64,000 bases of DNA from a bacterium (GTDB lineage: Bacteria > Vulcanimicrobiota > Vulcanimicrobiia > Vulcanimicrobiales > Vulcanimicrobiaceae): assembly GCA_021832345.1 (NCBI GenBank), contig JAKBKY010000006.1:62001-126000 (forward strand), given 5' to 3'. Position numbers and translations under genes: made by a program. Of the stretch, positions 25,913 through 33,723 are shown one piece after another; within the stretch, counting starts at the first letter, position 1; the number at the start of each line of letters is the position of its first letter. The notes beneath the pieces are model-generated. The model saw nothing but the letters and a program-made list of their open reading frames with translations. It did no database searches and was not told the DNA's origin.

Positions 25913-26755
25913 TTAGGGTCCGAGAGCGCCTTCTCCTACCAGGATCGGCGCCAGACCGAGGATCGCGCGCGCTTGGTCCGGGGAGGCGACCGGACGACCG
26001 GCCTCCGCCGCGATGCGGGCAACGCGAGCGACCAACTCCTCGTTGCGCGCCAAGCGACCTTTTTCGTAGTACAGGTTATCTTCCAGCCCCACCCGGACGT
26101 GACCGCCCATGGCGATTGCGGCCATCGCCATATGCAACTGCGCCCGGCCGACTCCGGCCACCGACCAGGTGCATCCGCCGGGCAGGTCTGCGACCAAATC
26201 GCAGAGGTTCGCAACGCTCGCTTCCAAACCGCCTGGAACGCCGAGCACGAAGTCGACGTGCGCAGGAAACGTCAGCAAGCCGTCTTTGGCGAGACGGCGA
26301 GCGTTGGCTAGGTGCCCCTTATCGAAAATCTCAAGCTCCGGGCGCACGCCGTATTCGTGCATACGCTTGAGGATACCGCGCATGATCGGGAAGCTGTTCT
26401 CAAAGATCTCGTCGCCGAAGTTCACCGTTCCGCAGGTGAGCGTCGCCATCTCCGGGCGCAGCGCTAAGGGTCGCGCGCGCTCGTCGGGCGACATCCCGAT
26501 CGCTCCGCCGGTCGAAAATTGGACGATGAGGTCGCTCGCGCCGCGAATCGCCCGATAGGCCTGAGCAAATCGCTCGACCTCATGGGTGTTGCTGCCGTCA
26601 TCGTTACGGCAATGAACGTGAACGATCGAAGCCCCGGCGTCACGGATCGCGCGCGCGGTCTCGCCGAGCGCTTGCGGCGTCACCGGCAGATAGGGCGTCT
26701 GCTCCGGGAGGACCTCCGCACCCACCGGCGCGCAGGTAATAATCAATGGCTCCAT
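25913..26755 (-). CDS. 3-keto-5-aminohexanoate cleavage enzyme family protein (BKACE, DUF849)
   Basis: 280-residue TIM-barrel beta-keto acid cleavage enzyme. Zn ligands His46 and His48 (SIVHVHCR) and the later Glu in GLEDNLYY are present, with STGG and LEIFDKGHL also conserved. The prototype Kce condenses 3-keto-5-aminohexanoate with acetyl-CoA in lysine fermentation, though the family uses many beta-keto acids. Its location directly after kamC supports the lysine assignment. ATG 26755 overlaps the kamC stop by one base (TGATG); GTG 26758 is the alternative. Confidence 0.9.
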   Translation of the reverse strand: MEPLIITCAPVGAEVLPEQTPYLPVTPQALGETARAIRDAGASIVHVHCRNDDGSNTHEVERFAQAYRAIRGASDLIVQFSTGGAIGMSPDERARPLALRPEMATLTCGTVNFGDEIFENSFPIMRGILKRMHEYGVRPELEIFDKGHLANARRLAKDGLLTFPAHVDFVLGVPGGLEASVANLCDLVADLPGGCTWSVAGVGRAQLHMAMAAIAMGGHVRVGLEDNLYYEKGRLARNEELVARVARIAAEAGRPVASPDQARAILGLAPILVGEGALGP

Positions 26756-28404
26756 CACTGGTCCACGTGGCTTCGCGCTTGATGCACCGGCGCCTTCGCA
26801 GCGGAATCGCAGAGCGCTGCGCTGGCCGCCGCCACAAGTTCGTCATCCAAACCCAGCAGACGCGCTAGGGCCAGCGCATCGGTCTGCCCGGGATCGTCCG
26901 CTCCGACTTCCAGCAAGGTGTAGTCCATCGCCGCGGCAAGCGCCTCCAGGGCCGCCGCAAGATCGCCGTTCAGCGGACGGCTTGGAACGGTACGCAATCC
27001 GCGTACCGCCAGATGCGCGACGCCGGCAGCGCGCGCGACTCCGCTCAGATGGGTCGCGACCAGCGCGCATATTCCGCGTTGGCGCAGCCGTCCGATCACC
27101 GCCACAAGCAACGCTTGCCCTTCATGCGGCGTCGTCGTTCTGGCGAACTCATCGATGAGCAAGAACATCCGCCGCTGCTCATCTTCAAGGAGGTCCCGCA
27201 GACGCACCACTTCGCCGGCGAAGGACGAGAGCAGACCTCCTCGGTCGGCCTGCACGCCGATGCCCAGCCACGCGATGCGGTCGAAGAGCCCGACCGTCGC
27301 CCTCGTCGCCGGCACGGGCAACCCAAAAGCCGCACAGAGCGCGATCGTCCCGCAGGTGCGCAGTCCGGCACTCTTCCCTCCCATATTGGGACCCGTGACC
27401 ACCGCCACGCCGGTGAGTCGCACGTCGATCGGCACATACGATGCTCCGACCCGCTCGAGCTCTGCGGCCAGCGGCAGATAGCGTGCGCCCACACAATCGA
27501 TGCATCCGCGATCGACGATCGCAGGCACCGTGCAGCGATACCGCACGGCAAAACGCGCTGCGGCAACCAGCACGTCGAGTTCGCCTAAGCGCCGCATCGC
27601 CGCTGCGAGCGCTCCCGCACGTTCGCCGACCCTGCCTGCCAACTTCGCGCGAACAGCGTACTCCAGAGCGGCAACCGTCTGCGCCGCTTCGTCGCGCCGC
27701 TGGAGCGCCGCGCGCGAGGCTTCGTCAAGCTCCAATTCGCAGAGATAATAGGTGGGGGCTTCGCGCACGACGCGCACGTGGCTCGGCACACCCCCGAGCA
27801 GGTCGCCGCGCATCAGGATAAACTCGCCCCAGGCGGGCTCATCGCGTCCCAACTGCCGGGCAACCGCCCCTGCCAAGCGCCCACGAGCGGCCTCAAACTC
27901 CGCCGCAGTTTCGTCGAGCCGTACGCGTGCCTCGGCGAGTTGCGGATCGAATGCGTCGTCGAGGTAGAACCCGCGCCTCCCGCAGCGACCGCGTTCCAAG
28001 TCTGCTCCCAGCGTCCGCACCGCATCATCGGCACACGGTTCAACGTCGACATCGCCCAGGTGCGCGTCGATCTGCTTCGCCCCGTCACAGAAGCGCAGCA
28101 GCTCTAGAAACGCCGCGTCGTCCGGCAGATCACCCATCGCGGCGGTCGCGACGGCATGGCGTGCATCGGGCATCGTATGCAGGATCTCCCGAAGGAGTTC
28201 CAGGCGCGCTTGCCCCATACGGGCGCCAAACGCGGCAACGCGTTGCGCGCGATCTTGGGCTAGCGTCTCTTCACCGGGAACGAAGGCACACAACTCGGCA
28301 AAGACGGATCGGCCATAGTCGCCGGCCGGTTCGAGTTCCGCGATAAACCAAGGCGCGTCGAGCGCGAGCGCGCTCTGCTCGTCGAGAATGCCGTGCAGCT
28401 TCAT
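26755..28404 (-). CDS. kamC: MutS-like ATPase, KamC-type (lysine 5,6-aminomutase reactivase ATPase)
   Basis: 549 residues with a C-terminal MutS-family ATPase: Walker A GPNMGGKS (about 338-346), Walker B MFLLIDEF (about 415), then ATHLSGVARAAG. There is no MutS mismatch-recognition domain. A MutS-like gene beside a small P-loop gene and a BKACE gene is the kamB-kamC-kce arrangement known from lysine-fermenting bacteria, where KamB/KamC are taken to reactivate the B12-dependent aminomutase. The assignment rests on this context plus domain layout. It is coupled to kamB by ATGA (28404-28401). Confidence 0.8.
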   Translation of the reverse strand: MKLHGILDEQSALALDAPWFIAELEPAGDYGRSVFAELCAFVPGEETLAQDRAQRVAAFGARMGQARLELLREILHTMPDARHAVATAAMGDLPDDAAFLELLRFCDGAKQIDAHLGDVDVEPCADDAVRTLGADLERGRCGRRGFYLDDAFDPQLAEARVRLDETAAEFEAARGRLAGAVARQLGRDEPAWGEFILMRGDLLGGVPSHVRVVREAPTYYLCELELDEASRAALQRRDEAAQTVAALEYAVRAKLAGRVGERAGALAAAMRRLGELDVLVAAARFAVRYRCTVPAIVDRGCIDCVGARYLPLAAELERVGASYVPIDVRLTGVAVVTGPNMGGKSAGLRTCGTIALCAAFGLPVPATRATVGLFDRIAWLGIGVQADRGGLLSSFAGEVVRLRDLLEDEQRRMFLLIDEFARTTTPHEGQALLVAVIGRLRQRGICALVATHLSGVARAAGVAHLAVRGLRTVPSRPLNGDLAAALEALAAAMDYTLLEVGADDPGQTDALALARLLGLDDELVAAASAALCDSAAKAPVHQARSHVDQ

Positions 28405-29297
28405 GCGGCCGTCGACGCGTCGGCGTAGATGTCAAAGGTGGGTAAACCCGTCGCCGCTGCCACCGCACGCAGGAACGCCCCGGGTTCGAAGGAGCGATCG
28501 CGACCGATCGATGCAACGGTCGCGGCTACCACGCGGAGGGGGCGTTCACAGCGCAGATCCAGGCGCGCGGCAACGTTGCAAAACGCCTTTCCCGAGAGCG
28601 CGATCTGCGTCGGATCCCGCACGACGATCTGGCGCCTTTCACGCGCCTGCAGATAGACGGCCGCACCTGCGGCCGTCAGTGCGCCCGCATGGTGCAGCGC
28701 AGGCGCACTCGCGTCGTATGCAGGGGTACGTAGCCGAGCAACGAGCGCGCCGATCTGCGCGAGCGCCTCCTCTTGCGTCGGAGCCGCAGCCGCGCCGGCG
28801 GCGACGATGATCGCGTCGTTGCCACCGCAGACCGCCGCAATCCGATCGACGGAACCATCCACCAGCACCTGCTCTGCGCCCAGTTCTTGAAATCGTTCGA
28901 TGCAACGCCGCATGCCGGAGGCGGTCGGCGGGCCGAGCAACTCGTAGTAGGCACTGCGACGAGCACGCACAAAGAGCAAGGTTCCGGCGGCCGTCTGCTC
29001 GCGCGAGAGATCGAGCACTTCGCACGCAGGCGATGCCGGGAGGAGCGCGCGCGCCGTCGCCAGGATCGTTCCGGGCCGCAAGAAGAGCCGGGGCTTGGGC
29101 TGCGCGTCCGACACGTCGACCTGCTCGCCATCGCGGCCGGTCGAGGCGACTGCTACGCCCAAGCCCACGCGATACGCCGCCTCGAGAAGCGCGCGCAGCG
29201 TCACCGTCTTGCCGACATTCTTGGCGATGCCGACGACGAAAACCGACCGCACGCCGTCGCGTCGCGCAAGGTCCAGGAGCGTCTCACCGACCGGCAT
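28401..29297 (-). CDS. kamB: P-loop protein, KamB-type (lysine 5,6-aminomutase reactivase subunit)
   Basis: 298 residues. A P-loop occurs at 23-31 (GIAKNVGKT) in a SIMIBI-like context (VASTGRDGE; GAEQVLVDGSVDRIAAV). It has the size and gene position of KamB, the partner of KamC. The aminomutase genes (kamD/kamE), the diaminohexanoate dehydrogenase and the ammonia-lyase of the pathway are not in the window; the next gene upstream is mntP-like. The function is inferred mainly from the cluster. Confidence 0.75.
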   Translation of the reverse strand: MPVGETLLDLARRDGVRSVFVVGIAKNVGKTVTLRALLEAAYRVGLGVAVASTGRDGEQVDVSDAQPKPRLFLRPGTILATARALLPASPACEVLDLSREQTAAGTLLFVRARRSAYYELLGPPTASGMRRCIERFQELGAEQVLVDGSVDRIAAVCGGNDAIIVAAGAAAAPTQEEALAQIGALVARLRTPAYDASAPALHHAGALTAAGAAVYLQARERRQIVVRDPTQIALSGKAFCNVAARLDLRCERPLRVVAATVASIGRDRSFEPGAFLRAVAAATGLPTFDIYADASTAA

Positions 29298-29347
29298 GCC
29301 GGTGGCGTTCGCGCCGGCGCTCCCGGGTTCCTAAAGGGAACCTCGCC

Positions 29348-29914
29348 CTAAAGGCCCCAGCCGGCCATCCGGGCAGCAGCAAAGCCAAGGCCGGTACAGG
29401 CCAGCAAGATGCCTGCGGTACGAGCTGCCGCCAGCTCCGCGCGTACGCCGAGCGCGCCGCCGAAGAACAGCCCCAGGGTGGTGGCCGCCACCGATGCGCA
29501 GGCAATCGCCGCCAAACACAGGAACACCGGCACTCCGATATAGAGGATTGAGAAACCGATGCCCAGCGAATCCAGACTGATAGAGAGTGCAGCCACAAAC
29601 AGCCCCCACCCTCGCGCCAGATCGATGGGCTCCTTCTCGTCGCCGATCCGGTAACTCTCAACGATCATATAGAGCCCGACGGCGATCAGTGCACCGAGAC
29701 CCAGGTATCCCGCGGCCCCCCCGACCAAGCGGCCCACGACCGCGCCCAAGGCTGCGCCGATGAGGACCATGCTCACTTCAGCGGCGGCAAATGCGACGCC
29801 GATGCGCACCTTGTCGCGCGCAACGACCCCCCGAATGCCGACGCCGATACTCACGGCGAAGACATCGAGCGCCAACGAAACGGCGATGATGAGGATGCGG
29901 AGAGCGGCCGCCAC
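29348..29914 (-). CDS. mntP: MntP-type manganese efflux protein
   Basis: 188-residue, six-helix membrane protein with two internal repeats. The conserved acidic motifs are SLALDVFAVSIGVG in helix 1 and SISLDSLGIGFS in helix 4. MntP exports Mn(II). The GTG start follows AAAGG, five bases after the stop of the receiver-domain gene, so the two are probably co-transcribed. There is no room upstream for the yybP-ykoY riboswitch that often precedes mntP. Confidence 0.9.
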   Translation of the reverse strand: MAAALRILIIAVSLALDVFAVSIGVGIRGVVARDKVRIGVAFAAAEVSMVLIGAALGAVVGRLVGGAAGYLGLGALIAVGLYMIVESYRIGDEKEPIDLARGWGLFVAALSISLDSLGIGFSILYIGVPVFLCLAAIACASVAATTLGLFFGGALGVRAELAAARTAGILLACTGLGFAAARMAGWGL

Positions 29915-29919
29915 TGCCT

Positions 29920-30333
29920 TTAGGGTTGTCGGCCTGACAAACCGATGCCGTGCGCCTGCGCCAAGAGGCTGTTCACGGCGGTGCGCAGTTGCGAGATCGT
30001 AAACGGTTTATTCAAGAAAAGGTTGGCGCCGGCGTTCTTTGCGCGTCCGTCCATAGCGTAGTTGGTATGCCCGCTGATCATCAGCACCGGAACACCGCGC
30101 GTCTTCTCGGCCGCTCGCAAGCGTTCGATGAGATCCAGACCCGATATCCCCGGCAACATGAAGTCACAGATGATGATATCGAAGGGTGCATCCCGATCGA
30201 TCGCGACCAGCGCGCTCTCGGCATCGTTGCACGTGATCATCTCGTAGGGTCCCTTGCGCAACACCGTGTCGATGAGTGTGCAGATCGCCGGGTCGTCGTC
30301 AGCGATCAAGACCCGCCAGTTCCTCTGCGCCAT
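29920..30333 (-). CDS. Single-domain response regulator (CheY-like receiver)
   Basis: 137 residues, receiver domain only: acidic cluster DDD (12-14), phospho-acceptor Asp57 (IIICDFMLPGISG), Ser in MISGHTN and Lys in FLNKPF. ATG 30333 follows AAGGAG by seven bases, so the upstream in-frame extension is unnecessary. It is divergent from the permease gene at 30405 and runs into mntP. No kinase is adjacent; it could be a phosphorelay intermediate or a motility regulator. Confidence 0.9.
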   Translation of the reverse strand: MAQRNWRVLIADDDPAICTLIDTVLRKGPYEMITCNDAESALVAIDRDAPFDIIICDFMLPGISGLDLIERLRAAEKTRGVPVLMISGHTNYAMDGRAKNAGANLFLNKPFTISQLRTAVNSLLAQAHGIGLSGRQP

Positions 30334-30380
30334 AGGTGGGCTCCTTCGCGTCATCTGCGCGTGTGCCTCGCGCTCGGAGC

Positions 30381-30397
30381 CTAAGTTCTGCTAAGTT
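30381..30397. repeat. Short direct repeat in divergent promoter region
   Basis: CTAAGTT-CTG-CTAAGTT: two identical 7-mers with a 10-bp period (one helical turn) between the divergent receiver gene and the molybdate-type permease gene, ending eight bases before the permease ATG. The period suggests a regulator half-site pair, but two 7-mers can arise by chance. Confidence 0.35.
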
Positions 30398-30404
30398 TCA
30401 ACGG

Positions 30405-31178
30405 ATGAGAGATTATGCAACGCCACGCCCCTTCGTACTGGCGACGATCCTCCTGGTCGGGGCGATGGCCGGGCCCGTGCTCGTCCTCCTCGCCACGCTA
30501 CCTCCGAGCGCCGCCGTGGCTGCCTTCGCGCTCCCGGCGGCCCGTTCGGCCGTACAAACATCGCTTCTCGCCTCGGCCTTGGCAACCGGAATCGCTAGCC
30601 TTCTCGGCATACCGGCAGGCTACTGGCTCGCACGCTCGCATTCGCGCTTGCGGCCGGCGGCGCTCGCTGCCCTAGCGCTACCGCTCGCCTTCCCGCCGGT
30701 CGCCTCGGGGATCCTCCTGCTCCAGGTGATCGGCACGAGAGAGCCGCTGGGCGCTTGGCTGGCGCTGCACGGTGTCCGGCTCGTCGACGCCTTCGGGGGC
30801 GTTACGCTCGCCGAGTTCTTCGTCGCCGGCTCCTTTGTAGCGCTGGCGGCAACCGCAGCCTTCGCTTCGCTCGACCGGCTCCCCGAGGAAGCGGCGCGCA
30901 CGCTCGGAGCGGGCGAATGGCGCATATTTACGCGCATCGCGCTGCCGGCTGCATTGGGCAACGTCGCCGCCGGAATCGCCTTTGCCTGGTTGCGAGCCCT
31001 GGGTGAGTATGGCGCCACCAGCGTGGTCGCTTACCATCCAACGGCGCTACCGGTCGCAGTCTACATCGCTCTAGCGGCCAGCGGCGTTCGCGCAGCCCTA
31101 GCTCTCTGTTACGGCTTTGTGATTCTGGCGATCGTCGTCCTCGGGTTGCAGTGGGTTTTGCGCCGTCACGTCGTATAG
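30405..31178 (+). CDS. Molybdate/tungstate/sulfate-type ABC transporter permease, orphan
   Basis: 257 residues with about six helices and the BPD_transp EAA loop EEAARTLGAGEWRIFTRIALPAALGNVAAGIAFAWLRALGEYGAT, closest in pattern to ModB/WtpB/CysT permeases (LRALGEYGAT, TALPVAVYIAL). No substrate-binding protein or ATPase is adjacent, so the anion is a guess. ATG 30405 is chosen; the longer in-frame extension overlaps the divergent receiver gene. The PRODH gene begins eight bases after its stop. Confidence 0.85.
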   Translation: MRDYATPRPFVLATILLVGAMAGPVLVLLATLPPSAAVAAFALPAARSAVQTSLLASALATGIASLLGIPAGYWLARSHSRLRPAALAALALPLAFPPVASGILLLQVIGTREPLGAWLALHGVRLVDAFGGVTLAEFFVAGSFVALAATAAFASLDRLPEEAARTLGAGEWRIFTRIALPAALGNVAAGIAFAWLRALGEYGATSVVAYHPTALPVAVYIALAASGVRAALALCYGFVILAIVVLGLQWVLRRHVV

Positions 31179-31186
31179 GCCTCGGC

Positions 31187-32041
31187 ATGACGAAGCATCT
31201 CTTCTTTCTCGCCAAGCGCTTTGTCGCCGGAGAGAGCATCGGCTCGGCCCTCGAGGCGGTCTCCCGTCTCAACGCCGCCGGCATGAGCGCGACGCTCGAT
31301 TTCCTGGGGGAAGACGTCCTCGAACGGGACGCGGCCCGGCAGACCCGTGATACGTACCTGGCGATGCTCGACGCGATGCGCGCAGCGGGCGTCGATGCGA
31401 ACGTTTCGGTGAAACTCACCGCAATGGGCCTGCTGGTGGACACAGATTTTGCGCTGAGCAATCTGGTCGCCATCCTCGAGCGGGCCACGCACAATCACGA
31501 TCCTTTCGTGCGGGTCGACATGGAAGGCAGCTCGGTAACGGCGAGAACACTGGAACTCGTCGAGGCAGCCTACGCGTCGCATCCCAACGTAGGCATCGTG
31601 CTTCAAGCCTATTTGAAACGGACCGGCGACGACATCGAGCGTGCCATCGCACGCAGCATGCGCGTTCGGCTCTGCAAGGGCGCATACAACGAGCCGGCGA
31701 CGATCGCCTACAAAAAGATGCCCGTCATTCGCGAGCATTTTCTCACAAACGCCCAACGCTTGCTGGAGTACGGCCGCTACCCCGGCATCGCCACGCACGA
31801 CCGCGCGCTTATCGCCGCCATCGAGCAGTTCGTCACCCGCCGCTCCATAGGAGCCGATCGCTTCGAGTTCCAAATGCTCTATGGCTGCCGGCCCCAGCTC
31901 CAACGCGAACTCGTGGCTAAGGGCTATCGCGTTCGCGTCTACGTTCCCTTTGGCACACACTGGGCCGGCTACTTCTACCGGCGGGTCCTCGAGCGGCGAG
32001 AGAACGCGCTCTTCGCAGTCTCGTCGATCTTCTCCAAATAA
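31187..32041 (+). CDS. Proline dehydrogenase
   Basis: 284-residue monofunctional PRODH: FAD-binding beta/alpha barrel with FVRVDMEGSS, VGIVLQAYLKRT, the RLCKGAYNEP motif and the C-terminal substrate-lid signature EFQMLYGCRPQLQRELVAKGYRVRVYVPFGTHWAGYFYRRVLERREN. It oxidises proline to pyrroline-5-carboxylate at the membrane. The second enzyme (P5C dehydrogenase) is not adjacent. Start at ATG 31187, eight bases after the permease gene. Confidence 0.93.
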   Translation: MTKHLFFLAKRFVAGESIGSALEAVSRLNAAGMSATLDFLGEDVLERDAARQTRDTYLAMLDAMRAAGVDANVSVKLTAMGLLVDTDFALSNLVAILERATHNHDPFVRVDMEGSSVTARTLELVEAAYASHPNVGIVLQAYLKRTGDDIERAIARSMRVRLCKGAYNEPATIAYKKMPVIREHFLTNAQRLLEYGRYPGIATHDRALIAAIEQFVTRRSIGADRFEFQMLYGCRPQLQRELVAKGYRVRVYVPFGTHWAGYFYRRVLERRENALFAVSSIFSK

Positions 32042-32045
32042 CCGA

Positions 32046-32061
32046 CCGAGCGCGAGCTCGG
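32046..32061 (+). terminator. GC-rich hairpin after proline dehydrogenase
   Basis: CCGAGC-GCGA-GCTCGG: 6-bp stem with a GNRA tetraloop starting five bases after the PRODH stop. No T-run follows, so it is at best a weak or Rho-assisted terminator or an mRNA 3'-end stabiliser. Confidence 0.35.
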
Positions 32062-32153
32062 CATGGAGGCTTCGGACGCCACCTAGAGTATCCCGTACAC
32101 TTCATCACTCGCCCGTCCACATCAGCGTTTGTACTCTAAGGAGAGCGTTGCAC

Positions 32154-33701
32154 TTGAAGAACCTTCGCCCGCTCGTCATCATGGCGCTGCTGGCAACATC
32201 CGTAGCGCCGGCCCTTGCCGTGCAACCGTCACACGCAAAGGCACCGCAAGCCAAAGCAACCGCCCCACCTATTCCGTTCATCCCCGACGCGGTTACGAAG
32301 CACACGATTAGCCTCAACGGCAAGACGATTGCCTACACGGCACGAGCCGGGACGATTCAACTCCGCAACAAGAACCATCAGCCGACGGCGCGCATGTTCT
32401 ACGTTGCGTATACGAAAGATCACGCCGATGCCATGAAACGGCCGATCACCTTCCTCTATAACGGAGGACCGGGTAGCTCGTCGATGTGGCTCGCGATGGG
32501 ATCTTGGGGACCGGTTCGCGTGCGGATCGGCAACGGGACGCTCACCGGTCCGCCGCCCTATCAGATCGTCACCAACAAGTATAGCCTGCTGAATAAGACG
32601 GACCTCGTCTTCATCGATATGCCCGACAGCGGCTTTGGCCGTATTGACGGCGTCGGTAAGCCGAAAGACTTCTTCGGCGTCGATCAAGATGTCGCGGCTT
32701 TCGGACAGTTCGTCGCGCGATACCTCTCCAAGTTTGACCGATGGAACTCGCCGAAATTTCTCTATGGGGAAAGCTACGGCACGACTCGCTCCGCGGCGCT
32801 CGTCAACTACCTGCAGAACAAGGGCGTCGGCATTAACGGAGTGGTCTTGCAATCCTCGATCCTAAACTTCGGCCTAGATTTTACCAACGCTTCTCCGATC
32901 GGAGGTGGCGACTGGCCGTACGCATTTTACCTTCCTACGGAAGCGGCGACGGCCTGGTATCACAACGCGTTGCCGAAGCGCCCCGCGAAGTTCAAACCAT
33001 TTCTCGCGCAAGTCGTACACTTTGCGATGCACACCTACATGACGGCGCTGGCGCGCGGCGCGCAGATTTCGCCGGCTCAGTACAACACTGTTGTTGCAAA
33101 ACTCCACGAATTTACGGGGCTTCCGCCTCAATACATCCGCAACAACAACCTGCGCGTACCGTATTGGCGCTTTGAGAGCGAACTGCTCCGCGGGCAAGAT
33201 ATGGAGGTCGGCCGACTCGATTCGCGCTTTGAGACGCCCTCAACCAACCAGGTTGAAAACTCCCCAAGGTGGGACCCGACGGATGCCGCTATCGACTACC
33301 CATTCACAACGGCCGTCAACTCCTATCTGCGCCACACGTTGAAATACCACTCCCCGCTACGCTATCGCACGCAGGTGTACGGCATTATTCAAAAGAGCGG
33401 TGGATGGGATAATACGCATCGTCACAACCCGACCACCAACGTGGCTCCCGATCTCGCCGACGCGATGAGCTATAACCCGAGCTTGAAAATCTTCTCGGCG
33501 AATGGATACTTCGACTTCGCCACGCCGTTCTTGGCGACCGTCTACACACTCAATCACCTCGGCATCAAGCCCTCGCTCCTCAAGAACATCACCTACGGCT
33601 TCTACCCGTCCGGGCATATGATCTACATTGCACCCAGGGCATTAAAGCTTTACCACGCAGCTCTGGAGCGTTGGTACTCTACCACGCTGGCTGGGCGCTA
33701 G
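32154..33701 (+). CDS. S10 family serine carboxypeptidase, exported (paralogue 1)
   Basis: 515 residues: signal peptide (KNLRPLVIMALLATSVAPALA), then a serine carboxypeptidase domain with FLYNGGPGSSS (oxyanion region), nucleophile Ser near 207 in YGESYGT, and C-terminal catalytic His near 487 in GHMIY. It removes C-terminal residues from peptides outside the cytoplasm. The start is TTG 32154 (AAGGAG at 32138, ten-base spacing; TTG 32148 also possible); the first ATG would remove most of the signal peptide. It is followed 22 bases later by a close paralogue. Confidence 0.9.
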   Translation: MKNLRPLVIMALLATSVAPALAVQPSHAKAPQAKATAPPIPFIPDAVTKHTISLNGKTIAYTARAGTIQLRNKNHQPTARMFYVAYTKDHADAMKRPITFLYNGGPGSSSMWLAMGSWGPVRVRIGNGTLTGPPPYQIVTNKYSLLNKTDLVFIDMPDSGFGRIDGVGKPKDFFGVDQDVAAFGQFVARYLSKFDRWNSPKFLYGESYGTTRSAALVNYLQNKGVGINGVVLQSSILNFGLDFTNASPIGGGDWPYAFYLPTEAATAWYHNALPKRPAKFKPFLAQVVHFAMHTYMTALARGAQISPAQYNTVVAKLHEFTGLPPQYIRNNNLRVPYWRFESELLRGQDMEVGRLDSRFETPSTNQVENSPRWDPTDAAIDYPFTTAVNSYLRHTLKYHSPLRYRTQVYGIIQKSGGWDNTHRHNPTTNVAPDLADAMSYNPSLKIFSANGYFDFATPFLATVYTLNHLGIKPSLLKNITYGFYPSGHMIYIAPRALKLYHAALERWYSTTLAGR

Positions 33702-33723
33702 AGTGTATAAAGGGATGTATTCT

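Noticed and set aside
26755-28404. DNA mismatch repair MutS
   Set aside because: Only the ATPase module is MutS-like; no mismatch-binding domain, and the neighbours point to KamC.
29915-29919. yybP-ykoY manganese riboswitch before mntP
   Set aside because: Only five bases separate mntP from the upstream gene.
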